Of a stretch of 64,000 nt of DNA, positions 35,695 to 44,513 are shown one piece after another (the first letter of the stretch is position 1; each line of letters begins with the position of its first letter). Where the stretch lies: NCBI RefSeq assembly GCF_003350475.1, contig NZ_QQAV01000003.1, forward strand, positions 274,063 to 338,062, written 5' to 3'. A program made the translations under genes and the position numbers. This stretch comes from Pseudacidovorax intermedius (GTDB lineage Bacteria > Pseudomonadota > Gammaproteobacteria > Burkholderiales > Burkholderiaceae_C). The notes under the pieces were generated by a model that saw only the letters and a program-made list of their open reading frames with translations, searched no databases and had not been told where the DNA came from.

Positions 35695-37608
35695 TCAGGC
35701 AGGAAGGGGTTCGGTGGAAAGGAAGGCGCCCGCGCTCTCCAGCGGCGACGGCAGGCGGACGGACGAGGCCGCCTGCCGGCCCAGTCCCGCCGCATCGAGG
35801 ATCAGCGCGACACGGCCGTCGCCCATGATGGTGGCGCCCGAGATGCCCGCCACCTTGCGGTAGTTGGCCTCCAGGCTCTTGATGACGACCTGGTGCTGGC
35901 CCAGCAGCGCGTCCACGAAGAGTGCGATGCGCTGGCCCTCGGTCTCCAGCACGATGAAGATGCCGTCCGCGCCGGGCGGCGTGCCGCCGGACAGGCCCAG
36001 CACCTCGTGCAGCGCCACCACCGGCAGGTAGCGCCCGCGGATGCGCAGCACGCGGCCCGCGCCGGCCACGCTGCGCACGGCGTCGCCCTCGGCCCGCAGC
36101 GATTCGACGATGAAGGCCAGCGGCACGATGAAGACCTCGCCGCCGCAGGCCACCGACAGGCCGTCGAGGATGGCCAGCGTGAGCGGCAGCCGTACCGCGA
36201 TGCGCGTGCCGCGGCCCTTCTCGCTGTGGATGTCCACCCGCCCGCCCAGGGCCTGGATGTTGCGGCGGACCACGTCCATGCCCACGCCGCGGCCCGAGAC
36301 GTCGGTGACCGCCGCCGCAGTGGAGAAGCCGGCCTCGAAGATCAGCGCCCACACCTGCGCGTCGGTGGGCTGCTCGGGCACGGCCATGCCGCGCTCGCGC
36401 GCCTTGGCCAGGATGCGCTCGCGGTCCAGCCCGCGGCCGTCGTCGGCCACCTCGATCACGATGCTGCCGCCTTCGTGGCGGGCGCTCAGCGCGATCGCGC
36501 CCGCGACCGGCTTGCCGGCCGCCACGCGCTCGGCGGGCAGTTCCAGACCATGGTCCAGGCTGTTGCGCACCAGGTGCGTGAGCGGGTCGACGATGCGCTC
36601 GATCAGACCCTTGTCCAGCTCGGTGCCCTCGCCTTCGAGGCGGATCTCCACCTCCTTGCCCAGGCGCTGCGCCAGGTCGCGCGCCAGGCGCGGAAAGCGG
36701 CTGAACACGGCCGAGATCGGCATCATGCGGACGGCCATGGCGGCCTCCTGCAGGCTGCGGGTGTTGCGGTCCAGCAGGTCCAGGCCGCTGCGCAGCCGCT
36801 CGATCTGCTGCGGCGTCTCGCTCTGCGCATGCTGGGCCAGCATGGACTGGATGATCACCAGCTCGCCCACCAGGTTGATGATCTGGTCGACCTTGTCGAC
36901 GCTCACGCGGATGGAGCTGGATTCGTGGCCGGCATGCGCCGCGCCTGGCCCGGCCGAGGGCGCAGGCAGGCCGGCGGACGCGGACGCAGCGGGCGGCTCG
37001 GCCATGGCAGACGACGCAGGCACGGCACCGGCCAATGGCTCGGGCATGTCCTCGAAGAAGCCGAAGGCCACGCCCTCGCCGGCCAGGGGCCCGGCGGCTT
37101 CAGTCGCTTCGTTCGCTTCGGCAGCGGCAACCACGGGCGCGGGCAGCGCGGCGGAAGGCGGCATCGCCAGTGGCGCCTCGGCCGGGAGGGCCGGCCAGGC
37201 CGCCGGCGCGGGCACCGCCACCGGACCGGCGAGCGCCGACAGTTGGGCCCGCGCCGCCTCCACCTGGGGCGCGGGCACCGCCGCATGGCCCTCGAAGGCG
37301 GCGATCTGCGCCCGCATCACATCGGTCGCCACCAGCAGCGCATCGACGATGTCGGCGCTGAGCGCCAGCCGCTGGTCGCGCAGCCGGTCCAGCAGCGACT
37401 CCGCCACATGTGCGAGCCCGGCGACCTCGTCGAGGCCGAAGGTGGCGGCCCCGCCCTTGATGGAATGCGCCGCCCGGAACAGCGCGTTCAGCATCTCGCC
37501 GTCCACCCGGTTGGGGCTGAGGGCGAGCAGCAGCGACTCCATCGCGTCCAGGTGCTCGCGGGCCTCCTCCACGAAGATGCCGACGAATTCGCCGAGGTCC
37601 ACTTTCAT
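35695..37608 (-). CDS. cheA: Chemotaxis histidine kinase CheA
   Basis: Central kinase of the array, 637 residues. P1 Hpt domain (1-105) with phospho-His48 in FRAAHSIKGGAATFG; a poorly conserved alanine/proline-rich linker (about 115-245) where no clear P2 domain can be recognised; P3 dimerisation (VDKVDQIINLVGELVIIQSM); P4 kinase with LVRNSLDHGLE, VADDGRGLDRERI and GRGVGMDVVRRNI; P5 CheW-like domain to the end. The ATG at 37608 fits the family. Signals to cheY1, cheY2 and cheB in the same operon. Confidence 0.95.
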   Translation of the reverse strand: MKVDLGEFVGIFVEEAREHLDAMESLLLALSPNRVDGEMLNALFRAAHSIKGGAATFGLDEVAGLAHVAESLLDRLRDQRLALSADIVDALLVATDVMRAQIAAFEGHAAVPAPQVEAARAQLSALAGPVAVPAPAAWPALPAEAPLAMPPSAALPAPVVAAAEANEATEAAGPLAGEGVAFGFFEDMPEPLAGAVPASSAMAEPPAASASAGLPAPSAGPGAAHAGHESSSIRVSVDKVDQIINLVGELVIIQSMLAQHAQSETPQQIERLRSGLDLLDRNTRSLQEAAMAVRMMPISAVFSRFPRLARDLAQRLGKEVEIRLEGEGTELDKGLIERIVDPLTHLVRNSLDHGLELPAERVAAGKPVAGAIALSARHEGGSIVIEVADDGRGLDRERILAKARERGMAVPEQPTDAQVWALIFEAGFSTAAAVTDVSGRGVGMDVVRRNIQALGGRVDIHSEKGRGTRIAVRLPLTLAILDGLSVACGGEVFIVPLAFIVESLRAEGDAVRSVAGAGRVLRIRGRYLPVVALHEVLGLSGGTPPGADGIFIVLETEGQRIALFVDALLGQHQVVIKSLEANYRKVAGISGATIMGDGRVALILDAAGLGRQAASSVRLPSPLESAGAFLSTEPLPA

Positions 37609-37630
37609 GACCGCGCTCCTGCAATGCCGC

Positions 37631-37999
37631 TCACGCCAGCACCTTGCCGATGACTGCAATCAATGTTTGGGGATCGAAGGGCTTGACCATCCAGCCCGTC
37701 AGGCCCGCCGCGCGGCCGGCCGCCTTCATCTCGGCGCTGGACTCGGTGGTCAGCATCAGGATGGGCGTGCGCGCATGCTGCGCCTGGCCACGCAGGCGAC
37801 GGGTGAAGGTCAGGCCGTCCACATGCGGCATGTTCTGGTCGGTGACGATGGCGTCCACGTGCACGCCGCCGGCCAGCTTGTCCAGCGCCTCGGCACCGTC
37901 GGCGGCCTCGACCACGGCGTAGCCGCCCATGCGCAGCGTCATCGCCACCATCTGGCGGATCGAGGGGGAATCGTCCACGGTCATGACGGTCTTGTTCAT
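37631..37999 (-). CDS. cheY: CheY-type response regulator (CheY1)
   Basis: A 122-residue single receiver: acidic pair in MTVDDSPSIRQMVAMTLR, phospho-Asp in IVTDQNMPHVDG, Thr/Ser switch in LMLTTESS, Lys in GWMVKPFDP. This is the motility-type CheY that contacts FliM or acts as a phosphate sink. GGAGCAAGCC precedes the ATG. It lies directly upstream of cheA. Confidence 0.95.
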   Translation of the reverse strand: MNKTVMTVDDSPSIRQMVAMTLRMGGYAVVEAADGAEALDKLAGGVHVDAIVTDQNMPHVDGLTFTRRLRGQAQHARTPILMLTTESSAEMKAAGRAAGLTGWMVKPFDPQTLIAVIGKVLA

Positions 38000-38019
38000 G
38001 GCTTGCTCCTCCCCGCGCG

Positions 38020-39726
38020 TCAGAAGGATTCCCAGCCCGCTTCGGCCCCGGCACCGGCCAGCACGGGGGCGGGTGCAGACAGCCGCCGCGGGGCCGGCCT
38101 GGCGCGCCCTGCCGTGCCGGTCGCAGCCACGGCGGCCGTCGCGCCGCGGGGCTTGCGCACGGGCGGCGCCGCGGCCACCGTGGCATCGGCACCCAGGCGG
38201 AAGACCGCCACACTGCGCACCAGGTGCTCGGCCTGCTCCTTGAGCACGGCGGCGGCGGCCGACAGCTCCTCCACCACGGCCGCGTTCTGCTGTGTGGCCT
38301 GGTCCATCTGCACCACCGCCTGGCCCACCTGGGCCACGCCCAGGCTCTGCTCGCGGCTGGCGGCGCTGATCTCGCCCGCCACCTGGGCCACGCCGCGGAT
38401 CGCGCCCACCACCTGCTCCATGGTGCTGCCGGCCTGGTCGGCCAGGTCCGAGCCGTGGGCCACGGTCTCCACGCTGGCGGTGATGAGCGACTTGATCTCC
38501 TTGGCCGCCTCGGCGCTGCGCTGGGCCAGCGCCCGCACCTCGCTGGCCACCACCGCGAAGCCGCGGCCCTGCTCGCCGGCGCGTGCGGCCTCCACGGCGG
38601 CATTGAGCGCCAGGATGTTGGTCTGGAACGCGATGCCGTCGATCACGCCGATGATCTCGGAGATGCGGCCCGCGCTGTCGGCGATGCCGCGCATGGTCTG
38701 CACCACCTGCGCCACCACGGCGCCGCCCTCGGCCGCCACCTGCGAGGCGCGCGTGGCCAGCTCGCTGGCCTTCTGCGCATGCTCGGAGTTGTGGCGCACG
38801 GTGGTGTTGAGCTGCTCCATCGAGGCGGCCGTCTCCTCCAGCGCCGAGGCCTGCTGCTCGGTGCGGGCCGACAGGTCGCTGCTGCCCGCCGCGATCTCGC
38901 GGCTGGCCGAGGCCAGGCCGTCGGCATTGCGGCGCACTTCGCTGACCACCGCGGCCAGCTTGCCGCGCATGGCCTCCAGGCTGTGCAGCAGGCGGGCGGT
39001 CTCGTCGCGGCCCTCGGCATGGACGCGCACCGTCAGGTCGCCCGCCGCCACCGATTCGGCCACGCCGGAGGCGCCGGCGATGGGCCGGGTGATCGAACGC
39101 GTGACCAGCACCGAGCACAACCCGCCCAGCAGCACCGCCGCCAGGCCGCCGACCAGGATCATCCATTCGCTGCTGCGCAGCGTGTCGATCGTGTGCTGGC
39201 GATGGCGGCTGCCGTCGGCCCGGATGTCCTCGCTCACGCGCTCCAGGGCGGCCAGGTAGGTGTCGGCATACGCCACCAGCGCCTGTTCCTGCTCGGCCGT
39301 CATGGCGCGGCCGGCCGACTGGGCGGCGAAGAGCTCCTCGCGCAGCCGGGTGTAGGCCGCGCGGTCGGCCACCACGCGGGCGATGTGCTGGCGGCCTTCG
39401 TCGTCGACGGCCGAGTCGGCGACGCTCTTGGCCATCTCGCCGATGCGCTGCGAGGTGGTCTGGGTCTCGCGCGAGAGGGCCTGTACGTAGGCGCCATCAC
39501 GGCTGTGCAGCAGGGCCAGCGACCGCACCATGTTCAGCCGGATGTCGGCCGCCCACTGCTGGGCCAGCACCTCGCGCTCGTGGATCACGTTCGCCTGGTA
39601 GTCCAGCGCCTCGCGCAGCATCCGCAGCCGAGAGACGCCCAGGGCCGCCACCAGGCCGGTGACGATCAGCACGAGGAGGAAGGCGGCCGCGAGCCGGCTG
39701 CCGGTCTTGAAGTTGTTCAGGCGCAT
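38020..39726 (-). CDS. Methyl-accepting chemotaxis protein with CheR-tether-like C-terminus
   Basis: 568 residues. Membrane span 1 ([20 protein letters not shown]), a four-helix-bundle periplasmic sensor (about 35-185; Tar/4HB-like, rich in helices), span 2 ([20 protein letters not shown]), HAMP, then the signalling domain with the hairpin tip [20 protein letters not shown] and methylation helices. After a proline/alanine linker the chain ends GWESF, resembling the xWxxF pentapeptide (NWETF in E. coli Tsr) that docks CheR and CheB. Ligand unknown. Confidence 0.93.
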   Translation of the reverse strand: MRLNNFKTGSRLAAAFLLVLIVTGLVAALGVSRLRMLREALDYQANVIHEREVLAQQWAADIRLNMVRSLALLHSRDGAYVQALSRETQTTSQRIGEMAKSVADSAVDDEGRQHIARVVADRAAYTRLREELFAAQSAGRAMTAEQEQALVAYADTYLAALERVSEDIRADGSRHRQHTIDTLRSSEWMILVGGLAAVLLGGLCSVLVTRSITRPIAGASGVAESVAAGDLTVRVHAEGRDETARLLHSLEAMRGKLAAVVSEVRRNADGLASASREIAAGSSDLSARTEQQASALEETAASMEQLNTTVRHNSEHAQKASELATRASQVAAEGGAVVAQVVQTMRGIADSAGRISEIIGVIDGIAFQTNILALNAAVEAARAGEQGRGFAVVASEVRALAQRSAEAAKEIKSLITASVETVAHGSDLADQAGSTMEQVVGAIRGVAQVAGEISAASREQSLGVAQVGQAVVQMDQATQQNAAVVEELSAAAAVLKEQAEHLVRSVAVFRLGADATVAAAPPVRKPRGATAAVAATGTAGRARPAPRRLSAPAPVLAGAGAEAGWESF

Positions 39727-39741
39727 GAGGACGCTTTCGGG

Positions 39742-40155
39742 TCAGAAGAATTCATGGGTGCCCGCGCCGGGGGCGCCAGGCTTCGGGCAGACGGTGCCGT
39801 GCGCATCGCCCCAGGCGGCCACGGGCGGCCAGGCCGGCGATCGCCGGACCGCGTCGGCCGAGCCGGTGTCGGCGGCGACATGGCGCAGGGCTCCGGCCAG
39901 CTGCGACTGCCGCCGCTGGGCGGCCTGCAGCAGCTGGCCCAGCGTGTCTTCGGCCTGCAGGGCGACCATCACCTGCCGCAGGGCCGTGCGGACCGCGACG
40001 TCCGAATCGGCGTGCGCGCCGGCCACCTGCACGAAGCCGGCGCGCAGGTCACCCATGGCCTGTGCCAGCATGGCGCCGGCCAGCGCCAGTTCCTGGGCGC
40101 CCGCCTCGAGTTGCGCGGCCAGGCTGCAGCTGTCGACGGGCAGGGGCGCATTCAT
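39742..40155 (-). CDS. Hypothetical protein of the chemotaxis operon
   Basis: A 137-residue protein, helical in its first 100 residues (LAAQLEAGAQELALAGAMLA; ALRQVMVALQAEDTLGQLLQ, then AAQRRQSQLAGAL). The segment ALQAEDTLGQLLQ loosely recalls the FQDITGQ helix of CheZ, but the chain is shorter and lacks other CheZ features. The last 35 residues are likely disordered. It overlaps the CheX/CheC-like gene by 4 bases and precedes the MCP. I do not recognise the family; a role in CheY-P handling or array assembly is only an inference. Confidence 0.7.
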   Translation of the reverse strand: MNAPLPVDSCSLAAQLEAGAQELALAGAMLAQAMGDLRAGFVQVAGAHADSDVAVRTALRQVMVALQAEDTLGQLLQAAQRRQSQLAGALRHVAADTGSADAVRRSPAWPPVAAWGDAHGTVCPKPGAPGAGTHEFF

Positions 40156-40640
40156 GCGGCGCCCCACAGGCCCAGCAGCCCCTCGGCGTAGCCGTCCACC
40201 TCGACCTTGAACACGGCCCGGCGCAGACGCGCGGTGGCGGGCGGCAGCAGGGCGGCGACAGCCGGCTCGCCGAAGGCGGTCTGCAGCAGGGTCAGGCGGC
40301 CGGCGTCGTCGCGCACGATCAGCCGTGCTCCCACGTTGAGCACCTCGGCGAAGTTCTCGCGCAGCGTGTCGTCCAGGGCGCCGGCGCGCACCCGGTCGTC
40401 GGCGGCGTCGGCCGGCACCAGCGACAGCGCGGCTGCCAGGTGCGCGGCCAGCGGCAGGTCGGCCGCCAGCCAGGCCAGCGGCGTGCGGTCGCCGCCGTGG
40501 TAGCTGCCGGCGGCCGCGAAACGGCAGTGGGTGGCGGCCGGCTGCATCGACGCCTCCACGGCGCGCCGCAGCAGCAGGCCGAGCGAGCGCTCCACCTGGG
40601 CCGCCGTGGGCAGGGACAGCATCATGGCGGCCGCCGTCAT
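40152..40640 (-). CDS. Putative CheX/CheC-like CheY-P phosphatase
   Basis: 162 residues. In the second half, TLRENFAEVLNVGARLIV followed 24 residues after the Asn by Pro in FGEPAV resembles the CheC/CheX/FliY active site (acid-xxx-Glu-xx-Asn and a Pro about 22 residues on). The N-terminal half (LGLLLRRAVEASMQ and LAWLAADLPLAAHLAAALSL) fits the alpha-beta pattern of that fold. It starts in an ATGA overlap with cheY2. If correct, it would remove phosphate from CheY-P, and no cheZ is visible. Family membership is from motif only. Confidence 0.6.
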   Translation of the reverse strand: MTAAAMMLSLPTAAQVERSLGLLLRRAVEASMQPAATHCRFAAAGSYHGGDRTPLAWLAADLPLAAHLAAALSLVPADAADDRVRAGALDDTLRENFAEVLNVGARLIVRDDAGRLTLLQTAFGEPAVAALLPPATARLRRAVFKVEVDGYAEGLLGLWGAA

Positions 40641-40999
40641 TCGAGCAGGTCCACCAGCGCCACGCGGAAGTCCTCGGCGCTGAAGGGCTTGCCGATGAGG
40701 AAGGCCGCCCCGGCATCGAAGGCCTGCTGCTGCATCTCGGCGCTGACCTCGGTGGTGACGAAGCCGAAGGGCGTCGTCGACGCCTCGGCGCGCAGGGCCT
40801 GGAGCAGCTCGATGCCCGTCATGGCCGGCATGTTCCAGTCCGAGATGATCAGCTCGGGCGACTCGGCATGGGCGGCCGCCAGCGCCTGCTGGCCATCGGC
40901 GGCCTCGACGATGTGGTGGCCGCGGAAGCCGGCCTCGCGCAGCATGTGGGCGATGACCTGCCGCATGGCGCGGCTGTCGTCGGCGATCAGGATCTTCAT
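40637..40999 (-). CDS. cheY: CheY-type response regulator (CheY2)
   Basis: A 120-residue receiver: MKILIADDSRAMRQVIAHML, phospho-Asp in LIISDWNMPAMTG, Thr switch in FVTTEVSAEM and Lys in FLIGKPFSAE. It is distinct from CheY1 and overlaps the putative CheX/CheC-like gene as ATGA, which suggests the pair works together. AGGAGTCGCC precedes the ATG. Confidence 0.94.
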   Translation of the reverse strand: MKILIADDSRAMRQVIAHMLREAGFRGHHIVEAADGQQALAAAHAESPELIISDWNMPAMTGIELLQALRAEASTTPFGFVTTEVSAEMQQQAFDAGAAFLIGKPFSAEDFRVALVDLLE

Positions 41000-41028
41000 G
41001 GCGACTCCTTGGATGAGGGCCCAGGCGC

Positions 41029-42708
41029 TCAGGCATGGGCCAGGCGGGAGGCCGGGGGCAGGTCGTCGGCGAAGGCGGCGGCGCCCTCCTCGCCGGCGTC
41101 GTCGAAGGCGCTGGCGTGGGCCGCGGGGGCGGTCCGGCCGCGCGCACCGGTGCCGCGGAACACGCTCACCGCCTGGCCCAGGTGCTGGGCCTTCTCCTCC
41201 AGCGCGGCAGAGGCGGCGGCCACCTCCTCCACCAGCGCCGCGTTCTGCTGCGTCACCTGGTCGAGCTGGATGACGGTCTGGTTGATCTGCTGGATGCCGG
41301 CCGTCTGCTCGGCGCTGGCCGCGGCGATCTCGCCGATGAAGTCGGTGACGCGCTTGACGCTGTCGACCACCTCGCCCATGGTGCTGCCGGCCTCGCCCAC
41401 CAGGCGGGTGCCGGCGTCCACCTTGGCCACGGCGTCGTCGATCAGCGTCTTGATCTCGCGCGCCGCCTGGGCCGAGCGCTGCGCCAGCTGGCGCACCTCG
41501 GCCGCCACCACCGCGAAGCCGCGGCCCTGCTCGCCGGCCCGGGCCGCCTCCACCGCGGCGTTGAGGGCCAGGATGTTGGTCTGGAAGGCGATGCCGTCGA
41601 TCACGTCGATGATCTCCACCACCCGCTTGGACGAGCCGTGGATCGAGGCCATGGTCTGCACCACCTGCGCCACCACGCCGCCGCCCCGGGCCGCCACCTG
41701 CGAGGCGGAGACCGCCAGCTCGTTGGCCTGGCGCGCGTTCTCGGCGTTCTGGCCCACGGTGCTGGTGAGCTCCTCCATCGACGCGGCCGCCTCCTCCAGC
41801 GCACTGGCCTGCTCCTCGGTGCGCGAGGACAGGTTCAGGTTGCCCTGTGCGATCTCGGTCGAGGCGGTGCTCACGCCGGCCACGCCGCTGCCCACGTCGG
41901 CGATCACGGCGACGAAGTTGGCGCTCATCTGGTTGAGGGCACTGACCAGCGCCTGCGTCTCGTCGCCGCGGCGCAGCACGAAACGGCGCGGGTCGGCGCT
42001 GGCGATGGCCCGGGCGGTGCGCACCGCGGCATCCAGCGGGCCGAGCACGGTGCGCTCCAGCATCAGGCCCAGCACCGTCCAGGCCAGGGCCGAGGCGGCG
42101 GACAGCCCGGCGAGCAGGCCGGTCGCCGACCCGGCCACGCCGCTCCAGGCCAGCCACGCACCCACCGCGGCGCTGGCCACGGCCAGCGTGCCGGTGGCCC
42201 AGGCCATGCGCCGGCGCAGCGGCAGGCGGCGCAGTGCGGCCATCGGATCGGCCCAGACCGGGCCGACAGGTTCGCCCTGGCGCACGCGCAGGCGGCTGCC
42301 GCCCCTGCGCAGGCGCTCGTAGAGCTGCTCGGCGGCACGCACGTCCTCGGGCGAGGGCCTGTTGCGCACCGACATGTAGCCCTCGATGCGGCCATCGGCG
42401 CAGATGGGACTGGCGTTGGCGCGCACCCAGTAGAAGTCGCCGTTCTTGCAGCGGTTCTTGACGATGCCGGTCCACGGCAGGCCCTGCGCCAGCGTGGCCC
42501 ACATGTCGGCGAAGACCTCCGGCGGCATGTCGGGGTGGCGAATGATGTTGTGCGCCCGGCCCAGCAGCTCCGATTCGGCGAAGCCGCTGATGTCCACGAA
42601 GGTGCCGTTCACGTAGGTGATGCGGCCCTTGAGGTCGGTGCGCGAGACCATGAAGCCGTTGTCCGGCAGCTGGCGCTCCTGGGTGGTGATGGGCAGGTTG
42701 ATCCGCAT
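41029..42708 (-). CDS. PAS-containing energy-taxis receptor (Aer-like MCP)
   Basis: 559 residues. Cytoplasmic N-terminal PAS (residues 10-120: [57 protein letters not shown]) of the Aer type, which binds FAD in homologues. Two adjacent hydrophobic segments ([37 protein letters not shown]) form a membrane hairpin without a periplasmic domain. HAMP and the MCP tip [20 protein letters not shown] follow. No CheR pentapeptide. First gene of the che operon; an FNR-like box lies 133 bp upstream. Start MRINLPITT matches Aer proteins; the frame is open further upstream. Confidence 0.92.
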   Translation of the reverse strand: MRINLPITTQERQLPDNGFMVSRTDLKGRITYVNGTFVDISGFAESELLGRAHNIIRHPDMPPEVFADMWATLAQGLPWTGIVKNRCKNGDFYWVRANASPICADGRIEGYMSVRNRPSPEDVRAAEQLYERLRRGGSRLRVRQGEPVGPVWADPMAALRRLPLRRRMAWATGTLAVASAAVGAWLAWSGVAGSATGLLAGLSAASALAWTVLGLMLERTVLGPLDAAVRTARAIASADPRRFVLRRGDETQALVSALNQMSANFVAVIADVGSGVAGVSTASTEIAQGNLNLSSRTEEQASALEEAAASMEELTSTVGQNAENARQANELAVSASQVAARGGGVVAQVVQTMASIHGSSKRVVEIIDVIDGIAFQTNILALNAAVEAARAGEQGRGFAVVAAEVRQLAQRSAQAAREIKTLIDDAVAKVDAGTRLVGEAGSTMGEVVDSVKRVTDFIGEIAAASAEQTAGIQQINQTVIQLDQVTQQNAALVEEVAAASAALEEKAQHLGQAVSVFRGTGARGRTAPAAHASAFDDAGEEGAAAFADDLPPASRLAHA

Positions 42709-43049
42709 CGCTGTTCCTTGGCTGGCGGCGCTGCCCGGGCAGATCCGTGCAGGCCGTGAAACAGATTGGAGCCAACAAGACGTGACAAATCGTTTCTTCT
42801 CTGTGTCTTTTGCGAGGTGCGCGGGCCGCATAGACATCTCTTGATATTGGTCAAATTAACGCCCTGAATGGGACTGCAGCATGGCTTGAAGGCCCATCTG
42901 GACAGTCGGGATGGGCCGCCGGAGCCCCTGCATCGCGCTCGGATGTTCAGATTCAAGAAAGAACGGCTTGTTACCTTTTGCCTGACGCTGTGTCATCCTT
43001 CCGTCACGGATCGCGGCACAACCACGAGACAAGCTGGACACGTTTTTCC
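42709..43049. other. Divergent regulatory region between the che operon and the kinase/partner-switch operon
   Basis: A 341-bp gap without a convincing gene, AT-richer than any neighbour. It must hold both outward promoters. Visible elements: an FNR-like dyad at 42841-42854; on the minus strand TTGACC and TATGCG at a 16-bp spacing partly overlapping that dyad; on the plus strand a run from about 42950 (TTCAAGAAAGAACGG, then TTGTTACC) that may contain the promoter of the 43050 gene. No clear flagellar sigma-28 consensus was found. Confidence 0.6.
42841..42854. promoter_or_regulatory. FNR/Anr-like box upstream of the Aer-like receptor
   Basis: TTGAT-ATTG-GTCAA matches the FNR/Anr consensus TTGAT-N4-ATCAA in 9 of 10 positions. 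It lies 133 bp upstream of the Aer-like MCP start. Oxygen control of an energy-taxis operon would make sense, but a single motif match is weak evidence. Confidence 0.4.
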
Positions 43050-44513
43050 ATGCCTTCCAACCCCTCCGCGACCTTCCATGTCCTTGTCGTCGGCACCGAC
43101 GGGGCCGCGCGCGCCGAGCTGTGCGAGCGGCTCGGGCGGACCGGCCACCGCGTGCGGCCTGTAGCCAGCGTGGGCGACGCCGTCGCCTGGCTGGGCTCGG
43201 GCATTCCCACGGACGTGCTGCTGTGGCTGCCGGCCCCGGGCCAGTGGGAGCCCGAACGGGTCTGTGGCCGACTGCGGGCCGGTGACCGGTGGCTGCCGAT
43301 CGTGGCCCTGCTGGAGGCGCCGGACGAGGCGCGCGCCATCGCCGCACTCACGGCCGGCATGGACGATTGCCTGCACCGCGGCCTGAGCGACGCGCTGCTG
43401 GAAGCCCGGCTGGCGCGGCACGCCCAACGCTCGGCCCTCCAGGCCGACTGGCGGCGCCAGCTGCAGCGCCAGCGCGGCATCCAGGACAACATCGCCGACG
43501 CCGTCGTCACTGTGGACGCGCAGGCGATGGTGGTCGACGCCAACCGCGCCGCGCTGCGCTATTTCGGCGCGGCCGGCGCGCGCAGCCTGGCCGGCCAGCC
43601 ACTGGAGGCCGTCATCGGCGCGGCGCCCGGCCAGCTCGCCACCGGCGAGCGCCTGTGGCTGCGCACGGCCGACGGCAACGGCTTCTGGGCCCAGGCCAGC
43701 GCCAGCCGCTGGTGCGAGGGTGGCGCCGTGCGCACCACCTGGGTCCTGCGCGACCTGACCGAGGCGCTGCGCAACGAACGCATGCGCGATGAATTCCTGG
43801 CCAGCGTCAGCCACGAGCTGCGCACGCCGCTGACCTCGATCCTCGGCGCCGTCGGCCTGCTGGCCTCGGGCGTGGCCGGCCGCCTGCCGCCGACCGCACA
43901 GCCCCTGGTGGCCGCCGCGCAGCGCAACGGCGAGCGCCTGGGCAAGCTGATCGACGACGTGCTGGACCTGGCCAAGCTCGAAGGCGACCGCATGACCCTG
44001 CATTGCCAGTCGCAGGCGCTGGCCCCGCTGGCCGGCGAGGCCGTGAGCGCCGCGCAGGCCTATGCGGCGCGTGCCGGCGTGCAGTTGCGGCTGCGCTGCC
44101 CGGCCACCACGCCGGTCACCGGCCGTGGCGCCAGCGTGGATGCCGACCGCCTGCTGCAGGTGCTGGCCAACCTGATCTCCAACGCCATCAAGCATTCGGC
44201 GCCCGGCCAGACGGTGCTCATCGAACTCAGCGACACCGGCGACGGCCAGCGCATCGCCGTCACCGACCAGGGCCGCGGCGTGCCGGCGGCGTTCCGCTCG
44301 CACCTGTTCGAGAAGTTCGCCCAGGCCGAGGGCGGCGACCAGCGCGGGCCCGGCGGCACCGGCCTGGGCCTGCACCTGGCGCGGCTGCTGGTGCAGCGCA
44401 TGGGCGGGCGCATCGGCTACGCGCCCGGCGCCGGCGAGGTCGGCTCCACCTTCGACGTCTGGTTCCCGGCCGAACCGGTCCCGCAGCCGGTCCGCGCGAG
44501 GGCGATGCCATGA
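43050..44513 (+). CDS. PAS histidine kinase with a degenerate N-terminal receiver
   Basis: 487 residues, soluble. Residues 10-125 have the receiver fold (FHVLVVGTDGAARAELCERL) but VLLWLPAPG stands where the phosphoacceptor Asp should be, and CLHRG replaces the conserved Lys-Pro; this is a pseudo-receiver. A PAS follows (IQDNIADAVVTVDAQAMVVD). HisKA: FLASVSHELRTPLTSILGAV; HATPase: NLISNAIKHS, VTDQGRGVP, GTGLGLHLARLLV. Start MPSNPSAT; overlaps the next response regulator as ATGA. First gene of the plus-strand block. Confidence 0.9.
   Translation: MPSNPSATFHVLVVGTDGAARAELCERLGRTGHRVRPVASVGDAVAWLGSGIPTDVLLWLPAPGQWEPERVCGRLRAGDRWLPIVALLEAPDEARAIAALTAGMDDCLHRGLSDALLEARLARHAQRSALQADWRRQLQRQRGIQDNIADAVVTVDAQAMVVDANRAALRYFGAAGARSLAGQPLEAVIGAAPGQLATGERLWLRTADGNGFWAQASASRWCEGGAVRTTWVLRDLTEALRNERMRDEFLASVSHELRTPLTSILGAVGLLASGVAGRLPPTAQPLVAAAQRNGERLGKLIDDVLDLAKLEGDRMTLHCQSQALAPLAGEAVSAAQAYAARAGVQLRLRCPATTPVTGRGASVDADRLLQVLANLISNAIKHSAPGQTVLIELSDTGDGQRIAVTDQGRGVPAAFRSHLFEKFAQAEGGDQRGPGGTGLGLHLARLLVQRMGGRIGYAPGAGEVGSTFDVWFPAEPVPQPVRARAMP

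Noticed and set aside
36041-39259. A 1072-codon plus-strand open frame across cheA, cheY1 and the MCP
   Set aside because: It is antisense to three genes with intact catalytic motifs and translates to Ser/Arg/Ala-rich noise.
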